The notes under the pieces are model-generated. The model was given only the letters and a program-made list of their open reading frames with translations, was not told the DNA's origin and did not search any database. A DNA stretch of 30,419 nucleotides. Source: JANMEX01 sp043776635 (GTDB lineage: Bacteria; Pseudomonadota; Alphaproteobacteria; Rhizobiales; Rhizobiaceae). The DNA lies in contig JAYVRA010000033.1 in NCBI GenBank assembly GCA_043776635.1, forward strand, positions 1 through 30,419, read 5' to 3'. Positions within the stretch are counted from its first letter, which is position 1. Every line of letters begins with the position of its first letter. Position numbers and translations under genes: made by a program. Below, one piece after another: positions 9,005 to 17,500 of this stretch.

Positions 9005-9166
9005 GGTGGCGAGCGTTCTTCTCCCCGCTACTCCAGCGGGGAGAAGATGCCGACAGGCAGATGAGTAGCAGCACAGCCGCATACATAGGCGCGAGACCGC
9101 CCCTCATCCAGCCCGTTGGGCCACCTTCTCCCCGTTGAAAAAACGGGGAGAAGAACGCTCGCCACC
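9005..9166. repeat. Complete RIME-like element with perfect 23-bp inverted ends
   Basis: A 162-bp unit bounded by perfect inverted repeats (9005-9027 GGTGGCGAGCG...CCCCG and 9144-9166 CGGGG...CGCTCGCCACC). Inside each end is a hairpin: TTCTCCCC...GGGGAGAA at 9019-9045 and again at 9126-9152. The central words (GCCGACAGGCAGATGAG, CCCCTCATCC, GGCCACCTTCTCCCC) resemble the Rhizobium intergenic mosaic elements (RIME). It lies between the prfA start and the ptsP stop. A further small hairpin, CCCTGC...GCAGGG (9201-9221), lies just beside it. No coding capacity. Confidence 0.75.
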
Positions 9167-9285
9167 AATTGATGCCAATTTAAGAACCAAAGTGTGAAAT
9201 CCCTGCTCAAAAAAGGCAGGGTAAATATTAAGCCGTCCATAGCGGAAATTGCGAAGATAAGTAAAGCTGGCATTCCTAGAGCGGG

Positions 9286-9376
9286 ATTTCGGTGACAGTG
9301 CATTTAATTGCGTGGCACAGTGAGCGTTTTGATTTCAGCACGGCCAACACGCAATTAAATGCACTGTCACCGAAAT
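9286..9376. repeat. Long inverted repeat (29-bp perfect stem) after ptsP
   Basis: ATTTCGGTGACAGTGC... at 9286-9314 is the perfect reverse complement of 9348-9376, with a 33-base loop. It begins 12 bases beyond the ptsP stop codon. A 12-bp direct repeat, GTCACCGAAATT, overlaps the right arm (about 9366-9391). It has no T-run, so it is not a standard terminator. It may be a mobile palindromic repeat, an mRNA 3'-end stabiliser, or both. Confidence 0.85.
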
Positions 9377-9388
9377 TTGTCACCGAAA

Positions 9389-11665
9389 TTACAGCGGAAT
9401 GCTCATGCGCTCGGCGTGAGCCTTCAAAAACCCGCGCAGCGAATCGAGCTTGAGCTGGCCGGGCTCCAGCAAGGGCTCCAGTTCAGCGCGTAGCTGTTCA
9501 ATATCCAGGCCCAGCAACATGGCTTTGACCGGGCCGACTGCGGCGGCAGACATGGAGAGTGAGCGGAAGCCGACAGCGGTGAGTGCCATGGCGGTTAGCG
9601 GTTTGCCCGCGAGTTCACCGCATAGCGTGACCAGTTTGCCAGCCTTGTCTGCGGCTTGTGCAATAGAACGCAGCGCTCGTAGGAACGATGGTGTCATCGG
9701 ATCAAAGCGGTCTGACAGATGCGCTGCACCGCGATCCACGGCCATGAAAAACTGAAACAAATCATTGGAGCCGACAGAGACAAAATCGACATATTTGAAC
9801 AACTCATCCAGCTGGAACAACAGTGACGGCACCTCCAGCATCGCGCCCAGCTTGAAGCTGCGCGGCAATTGATGGGCAAATTTGGAGAGGTGCTTGATTT
9901 CACGGTCAATTAAATCCCGCGCTTGCACCAGCTCAGAAACTTCCGTGACCATCGGCAACATGATGCGCAATTCGCGACCGCCCGCTGCCTTAAGCAAAGC
10001 GCGGACTTGGGTGCGCAGTAGTCCCGGACGGTCCAGCGACATGCGGATAGCGCGCCAGCCCATCGCCGGATTTTCTTCAAACGGCACATCTTTGAAGTAT
10101 GGCAGCGCTTTGTCGCCGCCAACATCCAGCGTGCGGAATGTTACAGGCATTTTGCCAGCCGCGTCCAAAACACTGCGATACAGCTCCTCCTGCGCTTCCA
10201 CTTTCGGGAAGTTGGCCGCGACCATGAACTGCAATTCAGTGCGGAAAAGCCCGATGCCCGCAGCGCCGGATTCTTCGAGTTGCGGCAAATCCACCATGAG
10301 ACCAGCGTTCATCAAAAGATCGACTTTTATGCCATCTTTAGAGACTGACGGAATGCCAATCAGCTCGCGATACATTTCCTGCCGCTTGGCGCGGAAGCGG
10401 ACTTTTTCGGCATATGCCAATTCTACATCCGCCTGCGGGCGCAAATGTACCTTGCCGTCTTCGCCATCGATGATGATGGCGTCGCCATTTTCCGCCAGTG
10501 CCACTGCGCCTTTGACTTGGCCAACAACAGGAATGCGCATGGCTTTCGCCACAATCACCACATGGCTGGTAATAGCACCCTCTTCGATAACCAGCCCGCG
10601 CAGTTTATCGCGGGGGTAATCCAACAGCTCGGCAGCGCCCATGTTTCGCGCCAGAATGATCGCATCCTTGGGCATACTCTCAGCCAACGTGCTGACATCC
10701 TGCCCCATAATTTGGCGCAGCAAGCGATTGGCTAAATCATCAAAGTCGCTAAGGCGATCCTTCAAATAAGGGTCGGTCATATGCTGCATCCGCGCACGGG
10801 TGTCGCTCTGCACTTTTTCGACGGCAGCTTCGGCGGTCAGACCATTACGTATGGCCTCCTCCAAGCGCCGCACCCAGCCGCGATCATGGGCAAACATGCG
10901 GTAGGCTTCCAGCACCGCGCGGTGCTCGCCCTCCATTGCCACTTCCCGGCGCTCAAGCATATCGTCGATGGAAAGCCGCAAAGAGCCAATGGAATTACCC
11001 AGACGCTCCAGCTCAACATCAGTATCTTCGGCAAACAGATTTTTGACGACAACGCGATGCTCATGCAGCACGACGCGGCCAAGACCAACGCCCTCATTGA
11101 ACGAGAGACCGGAAAGCGAGATGGGCTTCTTAAGGTCCAGCTGCATACCGGGCTTGGTGAGGCCGGTGAGATCGCCGGATGCAATCATTTCCGCCAGCAC
11201 CATGCCGGTGGTTTCCAGCGCCTCAACCTCATCCTCGCGGTAGGTGCGCTGGGTACGGTTTTGCACAACCATAACGCCGAGCGTACGCCCTGCCCTTAAG
11301 ATCGGCACGCCGAGGAATGAATGGTAAATTTCTTCGCCGGTTTCAGGCAAGTAAGCAAAGGACGGATGGCTCTGAGCATCCGAAAGGTTCAGCCCCTGCG
11401 CACTGGCTGCAATCGTGCCCACCAAGCCTTCGCCCAATTTCAGCTGCGCCAAATGCACCGACTGTTGATTAAGTCCGACTGTGGCATAAAGTTCGAGAAC
11501 ACCATCCGAGCGCAGCACATAAAACGAGCACACTTCGGCGACCATGTTTTTGGCGATTTCACTGACGATTTTGTCAAGACGTTCCTGCGGTGACAGCGCT
11601 TCCACCATCAACTCACGAATCCGCTTTAACAAGACGCGGGGTCCGGTCGCCAAATCACGGGTCAA
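9389..11665 (-). CDS. ptsP: Phosphoenolpyruvate-protein phosphotransferase PtsP (EI-Ntr)
   Basis: First enzyme of the nitrogen phosphotransferase system: takes phosphate from phosphoenolpyruvate and passes it to NPr, regulating nitrogen, potassium and carbon responses. Domains in order: GAF sensor (about 15-160), enzyme-I N-terminal HPr-binding helices (about 180-320), the phosphohistidine domain with the active-site His at residue 368 (ITSHVVIVAKA), and the PEP-binding TIM barrel with GLFRTELQFM, SVGSNDLFQFFMAVDR and the catalytic CGELAG. The frame is open to a TTG at 11725, but the TTG at 11665 has GGAAAGGGA six bases before it and gives a 758-residue protein starting LTRDLATGPRVLLKRI, the expected family start. 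So the gene probably begins with TTG. It lies between lysC and prfA, a common rhizobial neighbourhood. Confidence 0.96.
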   Translation of the reverse strand: MTRDLATGPRVLLKRIRELMVEALSPQERLDKIVSEIAKNMVAEVCSFYVLRSDGVLELYATVGLNQQSVHLAQLKLGEGLVGTIAASAQGLNLSDAQSHPSFAYLPETGEEIYHSFLGVPILRAGRTLGVMVVQNRTQRTYREDEVEALETTGMVLAEMIASGDLTGLTKPGMQLDLKKPISLSGLSFNEGVGLGRVVLHEHRVVVKNLFAEDTDVELERLGNSIGSLRLSIDDMLERREVAMEGEHRAVLEAYRMFAHDRGWVRRLEEAIRNGLTAEAAVEKVQSDTRARMQHMTDPYLKDRLSDFDDLANRLLRQIMGQDVSTLAESMPKDAIILARNMGAAELLDYPRDKLRGLVIEEGAITSHVVIVAKAMRIPVVGQVKGAVALAENGDAIIIDGEDGKVHLRPQADVELAYAEKVRFRAKRQEMYRELIGIPSVSKDGIKVDLLMNAGLMVDLPQLEESGAAGIGLFRTELQFMVAANFPKVEAQEELYRSVLDAAGKMPVTFRTLDVGGDKALPYFKDVPFEENPAMGWRAIRMSLDRPGLLRTQVRALLKAAGGRELRIMLPMVTEVSELVQARDLIDREIKHLSKFAHQLPRSFKLGAMLEVPSLLFQLDELFKYVDFVSVGSNDLFQFFMAVDRGAAHLSDRFDPMTPSFLRALRSIAQAADKAGKLVTLCGELAGKPLTAMALTAVGFRSLSMSAAAVGPVKAMLLGLDIEQLRAELEPLLEPGQLKLDSLRGFLKAHAERMSIPL

Positions 11666-11744
11666 TGAACGTCCCTTTCCTCGAGCATTTTCCAATAACG
11701 TGCAACACGTTATGGTTAAGAACAATGCGACGCAGCAAAAGATC

Positions 11745-11773
11745 AGAGTGCCGTTTTGATTGTATCAAAACGA
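11745..11773 (+). repeat. Dispersed palindromic repeat, copy 1
   Basis: A 29-base unit with a perfect 9-bp dyad (CGTTTTGAT, 3-base loop, ATCAAAACG). Copy 2 is at 14221-14249 in the opposite orientation and matches 26 of 29 bases. It lies upstream of the ptsP start. The sequence resembles short palindromes common between genes in Rhizobiales. Confidence 0.7.
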
Positions 11774-11941
11774 AAAACAAACCAAGCCAAATCGCTCTAC
11801 GTTCTATGTCTATCAAATTTGTTGGTAAGGAAACCCTGTTTGTAAAAATGGGTGAATTTAGGAAGGCACGAAATCATCTGACTACGCTTGTAATAGCATT
11901 TTAACCGGATTGTAATTTTCTGAATACTGAAAGGAACCGTC

Positions 11942-12226
11942 ATGTTGCTGGAACGTGCAGATCAAGCCATTTCGTCAACGGACTTATAGAAAAATACCAG
12001 AGTGCTTTTGGATAGAATGGCTGACGGCAGCCAAGATCGATATGTCGTTATCCGTGACAATCGTCCAATGGCAGTTTTACTGCCAACTGATCGTTATGAG
12101 GCGCTTATGGATGAACTTGCAGATATGCGCATCGAAGCAACTGCGCGGGACCGGATCGCTACCTTTGATCCGGATAAGGCGCTTACGCTTGAGCAGTTGA
12201 AGAAGAATTTGGGATTACATGACTGA
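11942..12226 (+). pseudogene. Phd/YefM-type antitoxin, disrupted by an in-frame amber codon
   Basis: Antitoxin of a type II toxin-antitoxin pair. From the ATG at 11942 (AAAGGAA seven bases upstream) the frame reads MLLERADQAISSTDL, then TAG at 11987-11989 (codon 16), then KNTRVLLDRMADGSQDRYVV...ALMDELADMRIEA...LGLHD to a stop at 12224-12226. The part on both sides of the stop fits the Phd/YefM pattern ISATDL.RNTR..LD, so I read it as one 94-residue gene with a nonsense mutation rather than a 74-residue gene starting at the GTG at 12002. A restart at GTG 12002 or ATG 12017 would lose part of the DNA-binding N-terminus but keep the toxin-binding C-terminus. The stop overlaps the toxin ATG by one base, typical of a translationally coupled pair. 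Sequencing error is the main alternative. Confidence 0.75.
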
Positions 12227-12796
12227 TGGCTTGGACTGTCATCGTTCATCCTGGTGTCGAAAACGATTTGCGTGACTTAGGGTCCGGACCTGTTAATTTT
12301 AACGAAATGGCAGGCGAATGGCGAAACTATGCAAGGAAAACAGTGCAGAACGGGCTTAAGACCCGTTTAAACTGTTTGACGCCTCAGAGTGTAGTCAGTT
12401 GCCTGTTGGTGCCCGAATCGGGCGCTTTCCGGCGATTGCGTTGTCGCAAAAGTTTGAAAATGCCCGCATTTCCTGCGCCTTCGCTCCAGTGCCTTGACAC
12501 TTGGCACTCACCAAAAATCACCTCGACCATTTCGTCAAAATTAACAGGTCCATACCCTAGGTACACGGGAATCGCGGATAATAATCAATGTTCTGGAACA
12601 AAGGATTGCCAAAGGCGAGCCGGACAAAATTGGAAAGCCGCTTTCCGGAGAATTGGCAGGGTTTCGACACATCCGCTCCGGACATTTGCGGATTGTCTAT
12701 AGTGTTGAAGGTACAAAAATCGAAGTATTTGTCATGGCGGTCGGCCTGCGCCGCGATGATGAGATTTACAAAATTGCAGTCAAGCACCTGCCATAA
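12226..12796 (+). pseudogene. RelE/ParE-family toxin gene split by a MITE
   Basis: The 5' part (12226-12279) codes MAWTVIVHPGVENDLRDL and the 3' part (12560-12796) codes GTRESRIIINVLEQRI...IGKPLSGELAGFRHIRSGHLRIVYSVEG...EVFVMAVGLRRDDEIYKIAVKHLP. Joining them by removing 280 bases (12280-12559, the MITE plus one copy of TA) gives an uninterrupted 96-residue RelE/ParE toxin, with the key Arg residues of the family in RHIRSGHLRIVY. As it stands, the frame from 12226 runs into the MITE and makes an unrelated tail. The toxin is therefore almost certainly inactive. It starts on the last base of the antitoxin stop and ends 6 bases before the convergent lysC stop. Confidence 0.92.
12280..12557. mobile_element. 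Non-autonomous MITE inserted in the toxin gene
   Basis: 278-bp element with 31-bp terminal inverted repeats: left 12280-12310 and right 12527-12557, sharing GGACCTGTTAATTTT and ACGAAATGG and matching at 28 of 31 positions. The tips read GGG...CCC and are flanked on both sides by TA (12278-12279 and 12558-12559), a 2-bp target duplication. TA duplication fits IS630/Tc1-mariner, and some IS5-family (IS427 group) elements also target TA-containing sites, so the parent family is open. There is no credible transposase inside; the longest internal frames are below 65 residues. Excision with one TA restores the host gene exactly, which fixes the ends. Confidence 0.9.
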
Positions 12797-12802
12797 TCAG
12801 CC

Positions 12803-14056
12803 TCAGCCCTTATCCAACCCATAAACCGAATGCAGTGTGCGCACTGCAAGTTCGGCATAAGGCCCGTCGATCAAAATCGAAATCTTGATTTCAGAAGTCG
12901 TGATCGCGCGGATATTAATGCCTTTGTCGGCCAGCGCTTTGAAGGCTGTCGCGGCAACACCGGCGTGGCTGCGCATACCGATACCTATAACAGATACTTT
13001 CACCATGCCGGGTTCAGACTGTATGGCATCAAAGCCAATTGTCTCGCGCACTTTGCCCAGTACGGCCAGCGCCTTGTCGATGTCAGAGTTTGGCACGGTG
13101 AAAGTCATATCCGTGCGCGAGCCATCTTCGGAGATGTTTTGCACGATCATATCGACATTGATATGCGCTTCGGCCAGCGGGCCGAAAATACCTGCAGCAA
13201 CGCCCGGCCGGTCGGCAACGCGGCGCAGCGACACTTGTGCTTCATCCTTGGCATAGGCAATGCCGGTAACAACTTCCTGTTCCAAAATTTCATCCTCGTC
13301 GCAAATGAGTGTGCCGGGTGGATTGAGAAGATCACTCATGCCCGGTGCATCAGGATCTGTGAATGATGAACGCACAAAGGTGCGCACCTTATGAACCATC
13401 GCAAGCTCGACCGAGCGCACTTGCAAAACCTTGGCACCGAGCGATGCCATTTCGAGCATTTCTTCAAACGATACTTTTGCCAGACGCCGCGCCTTTGGCT
13501 CAATGCGCGGGTCCGTGGTATAAACACCGTCAACGTCAGTATAAATATCGCAGCGATCAGCCTTCACCGCCGCCGCAATCGCCACAGCGGAAGTATCCGA
13601 CCCGCCGCGACCCAGCGTCGCGATACGGTTATCCGGCCCGATGCCTTGGAAGCCCGCAACGACAGCCACCTGGCCTTCACCAAAACGGCGGATGAGTTCG
13701 GTGCCGTCAATATCCAAAATCCGTGCCGCGCCATGGGCCCCGTCGGCCTTGATGGGAATTTGCCAGCCCTGCCATGAGCGGGCATTAATGCCAATGTCTT
13801 GCAGCGCAATGGCCAATAGTCCGGACGTCACCTGCTCGCCGGAAGCGACAATCGCATCATATTCGCGGGCATCATGCAGCACCGATGCTTCGCGCGCCCA
13901 GCCCACAAGCTCGTTGGTCTTGCCGGACATAGCCGAAACCACGACCGCCACTTCATGGCCCGCATCCACTTCGCGTTTCACATGGCGCGCGACATTACGA
14001 ATGCGTTCGATGTTGGCAACCGATGTGCCACCAAACTTCATCACGATACGTGCCAT
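12803..14056 (-). CDS. lysC: Aspartate kinase
   Basis: Phosphorylates aspartate, the first step to lysine, threonine, methionine and diaminopimelate. The 417-residue protein has the KFGGTSV motif at residues 7-13, an amino-acid-kinase domain (about 1-240; ATLGRGGSDTSAVAIAAA and DIYTDVDGVYTTDPR are visible), and two C-terminal ACT domains (about 265-340 and 350-417) that bind the feedback inhibitor. Its length fits the monofunctional, lysine/threonine-sensitive class. The ATG at 14056 gives MARIVMKFGGTSV, the usual start, although the Shine-Dalgarno is weak. It converges on the broken toxin gene with a 6-base gap. A 7-bp dyad (TACATGG, 7-base loop, CCATGTA) at 14149-14169 lies about 95 bases upstream. 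Confidence 0.97.
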   Translation of the reverse strand: MARIVMKFGGTSVANIERIRNVARHVKREVDAGHEVAVVVSAMSGKTNELVGWAREASVLHDAREYDAIVASGEQVTSGLLAIALQDIGINARSWQGWQIPIKADGAHGAARILDIDGTELIRRFGEGQVAVVAGFQGIGPDNRIATLGRGGSDTSAVAIAAAVKADRCDIYTDVDGVYTTDPRIEPKARRLAKVSFEEMLEMASLGAKVLQVRSVELAMVHKVRTFVRSSFTDPDAPGMSDLLNPPGTLICDEDEILEQEVVTGIAYAKDEAQVSLRRVADRPGVAAGIFGPLAEAHINVDMIVQNISEDGSRTDMTFTVPNSDIDKALAVLGKVRETIGFDAIQSEPGMVKVSVIGIGMRSHAGVAATAFKALADKGINIRAITTSEIKISILIDGPYAELAVRTLHSVYGLDKG

Positions 14057-14591
14057 AGGGGATGCTTTCGTCTGGACTAAATCTTGAAGTGCGACGGACC
14101 TTTAAACAAGAATGTCCGAATTCGCAACAATGGATGAATAGGAAGCTCTACATGGCAAAATACCATGTAATGGCAGGTATAATTTTGGTCCCGGAACAAT
14201 GCGCTTTTCTGGAATGCGTCTCGTTTTAATAGAATCAAAACGGCACTCCAACCCTTTGTCTTACCGCATTATTTTGTACCGTAACGTGTTCAACATTACT
14301 CGAAGAAGCGCTGAAATTATCGATCAATTTCAACAACGCTCATATTTTCGAAGCCGTGCCTTCCGCATTCCCGCTGTCGATGAACGAAGCCAGCCATATT
14401 TTGATGAGTTTATGAACGCCGCAATCCCTGCCAAGCAGCCCAAACGCGGCAACTGAAATGGTTCCGTCCAACGGACTCATTAGAGCCAACTTCTTAAAAT
14501 AAGAATCGAGCAGTCCGGAACCCGTGCCTCCTAAAGGTAACAGCGCGAGCCACACGGCATAGAAAACTGGACGGATTTATTTTTGGTAACC
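14057..14591. other. 535-bp region without a convincing gene
   Basis: This stretch between the lysC start and the pyc stop should contain the lysC promoter and the pyc 3' end. Seen in it: a perfect 7-bp dyad at 14149-14169, copy 2 of the dispersed palindrome at 14221-14249, and two short overlapping frames on opposite strands (plus 14199-14456, 85 codons; minus 14340-14555, 71 codons). Neither frame has a recognisable family or a well-placed ribosome site at its start. The minus frame contains AGGAGG near its beginning but no start codon at the right distance. No clear intrinsic terminator for pyc was found. Confidence 0.6.
14221..14249 (-). repeat. Dispersed palindromic repeat, copy 2
   Basis: Reverse complement matches copy 1 (11745-11773) at 26 of 29 bases, and the central dyad has one mismatch. 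It lies about 165 bases upstream of lysC. Confidence 0.65.
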
Positions 14592-17500
14592 TTACCCGAA
14601 CACCACCAGCAAATCCTTAGCATCAATCTGGTCGCCGGTTTTCACTAGAACCTCTGTGATTTTGCCGTCACGCTCAGCGTGGAGGGCGGTTTCCATTTTC
14701 ATAGCTTCGATGGAGACGAGTACATCACCGGCTTTTACCTCTTGGCCTGCCTGAACGGCGAGCGTTGAGATCACACCCGGCATTGGTGCGCCGATATGGG
14801 CGTCGTTGCCTGGCTCGGCCTTGCGCCGGGCGCGGTACCCGCCTGCGCCATGGGTACGGTCCGGCACTTTGACGCGGCGCGGCTGGCCGTTCATTTCGAA
14901 GAACACGGTAATCATGCCCTGATCATCAGTATCGCCAATAGCCAAACAACGGATCACCAGCGTCTTGCCGCGCTCCATATCGACGAAGACTTCCTCCTCA
15001 GATTTGAGGCCATAAAAATAGGCCGGCGTCGGCAGAATGCTTACCGGGCCGTAATTTTCGGCAGCGCCCGCAAAGTCTGTGAAGACTTTTGGATACATGA
15101 GGTAAGACGCGAATTCTTGATCGCTGACTTTACGCTCCAGCTTGGTTTCAATGCCGGTGCGCTCTTTGTCAAGATCAGCCTCTTTGATCAGCGAACCGGG
15201 GCGAACGGTGATTGGCGTTGCGCCTTTCAGCACCTTCTTCTGCAAGGCCTGCGGCCAGCCCATTGGCGGTTGGCCTAAATCGCCGCGCAACATGGAGATG
15301 ACAGAATCCGGGAAAGCGATGTCTTTGGCGGGATTTTCAACATCTGCCACGCTCAAATCCTGGCTCACCATCATCAGTGCCATGTCGCCGACGACTTTCG
15401 ATGAGGGTGTGACTTTGACGATGTCGCCAAACATTTGGTTAACGTCGGAATAGGCCTGCGCTACCTCGTGCCAGCGGGTTTCGAGGCCGAGCGAGCGGGC
15501 TTGTTCCTTGAGGTTTGTGAACTGGCCACCGGGCATTTCGTGCAGATAAACTTCCGATGCCGGACCTTTGAGATCGCTTTCAAAAGCTGCATATTGCGTA
15601 CGCACGGCCTCCCAGTAGAAGGAGATTTTGCGGATCCATTTCGGGTCCAAACCAGAATCGCGGTCTGTACCGCGCAGGGCTTCGACGATGGAACCAAGGC
15701 AGGGCTGCGAGGTGTTGCCGGAGAGTGCATCCATGGCCGCATCGATGGCGTCAACCCCGGATTCGACTGCGGCAAGAACAGTAGCGGCCGCGATGCCGGA
15801 TGTATCATGCGTGTGGAAGTGGATTGGAAGGTCTGTGGCTTCGCGCAGCGTCTTGAAAAGCACTTTGGCAGCTGCGGGTTTGAGCAAGCCTGCCATATCC
15901 TTGACGGCGATGATATGAGCGCCGGCTTTTTGTAGCTCACTTGCCAAATTGACATAATATTTCAAATCATATTTCGCCCGCGCAGGGTCGAGAATATCGC
16001 CGGTGTAACAAATCGCCGCTTCAAGCAGTTTGTTTTCTTCCAGCACGGCATCCATCGAGACTCGCATATTTTCCACCCAGTTAAGGCAGTCAAACACGCG
16101 GAACAGATCGACTCCGCCAAGTGCTGCTTGGCGTACAAAATATTTGACAACATTGTCGGCATAGTTTGTGTACCCGACACCATTCGCGCCCCGTAGCAGC
16201 ATTTGTAAAAGCAGGTTTGGCGCCGCCTCGCGCACTTTGGCCAGACGCTCCCACGGGTCTTCGGTGAGGAAGCGCATGGACACATCAAACGTCGCGCCGC
16301 CCCAACATTCGAGCGACAAAAGTTGCGGCAGGGCACGGGCATAAGTGCCTGCGATGGCCGCTATATCGTGCGTGCGCACACGGGTTGCCAGCAGCGACTG
16401 GTGGCCATCGCGCATTGTGGTGTCGGTTAGCAGAACGCGCTTTTCGTCGCGCATCCATTTGGAAAATGCGACCGGACCGTCGCGGTCCAAGCGCTGCTTG
16501 GTGCCGTCTGGAATGGTCGCGCCATTCATATAGGGCGCTTGCGGCAGGGCTGCATCTTTCGGCGGTGTCGCGCGGCCCTTGGCTTCGGGGTGGCCGTTGA
16601 CGGTGACATCCGCCAGATAATTCAGAATTTTAGTGGCGCGATCCTGGCGCTTGACCTGCTCAAACAGCTCAGGCGTCGTGTCAATAAAGCGCGTGGTGTA
16701 GCTGTTATCTTTGAACTTTTGATGGCCAATGATGGCCTCCAAGAAGGTCAAATTTGTTGCCACGCCGCGAATACGGAATTCGCGCAACGCTCTGTCCATG
16801 CGGGAAATGGTTTCTTGCGGGGTTGGTGCCCAAGCGGTGACCTTTTCGAGCAACGGATCATAAAAGCGCGTGATGACCGCACCGGAATAAGCAGTGCCGC
16901 CATCGAGACGAATGCCGAAGCCGGTCGCACCGCGATAAGCGGTGATGCGGCCATAATCCGGTATGAAATTATGCTCGGGGTCTTCGGTAGTTATGCGGCA
17001 TTGTAAGGCGTGGCCGTTGAGGTGGATGTCTTTTTGCAAGGGAACGCCGGACTCGGGCGTGCCAATCTTGGCACCTTCAACGACATGAATTTGCGCTTTG
17101 ACAATATCAATGCCGGTGATTTCTTCGGTCACGGTATGCTCGACCTGAATGCGAGGGTTCACCTCGATGAAGTAAAAAGCTTCATTGTCGGCATTCATCA
17201 AGAACTCGACAGTGCCAGCGGCGAGGTAGTTGGTTTCGCGGGCAATTTTCAGGGCGTAGTCACAGACTTCTTTGCGCTGGGCATCAGATAGATAAGGCGC
17301 GGGCGCACGCTCTACGACCTTTTGGTTGCGGCGCTGGATAGAGCAATCGCGCTCGAACAAATGCACGACATTGCCGTGGCGGTCGCCCATGACCTGCACT
17401 TCGATATGGCGCGCGCGCTCGACCAGTTTTTCCAAGTAAACTTCGTCCTTGCCAAATGCAGCCTTGGCTTCACGCTTGCCCTCGGTGACTTCGCGTTCCA

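Noticed and set aside
9286..9376. ptsP intrinsic terminator
   Set aside because: The stem is far longer than typical, the loop is 33 bases and no T-run follows on the ptsP strand.
12384..12566. Minus-strand frame of 60 codons inside the MITE as a transposase remnant
   Set aside because: No DDE-type or helix-turn-helix motif; part of it is just translation of the inverted repeat.
12226..12702. 158-residue plus-strand frame as an intact novel protein
   Set aside because: Only the first 18 codons belong to the toxin; the rest is MITE sequence and then the toxin 3' part in the wrong frame.
14057..14200. Lysine riboswitch upstream of lysC
   Set aside because: No multi-helix conserved core is visible; only one small 7-bp dyad is present.
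14199..14456. Plus-strand open frame of 85 codons between lysC and pyc
   Set aside because: It starts next to and runs through the dispersed palindrome, has no ribosome site and matches no family I recognise.
14340..14555. Minus-strand open frame of 71 codons just after pyc
   Set aside because: GTG start without a ribosome site; the AGGAGG inside it has no start codon at a workable distance. It might be a relic, but nothing supports a gene.
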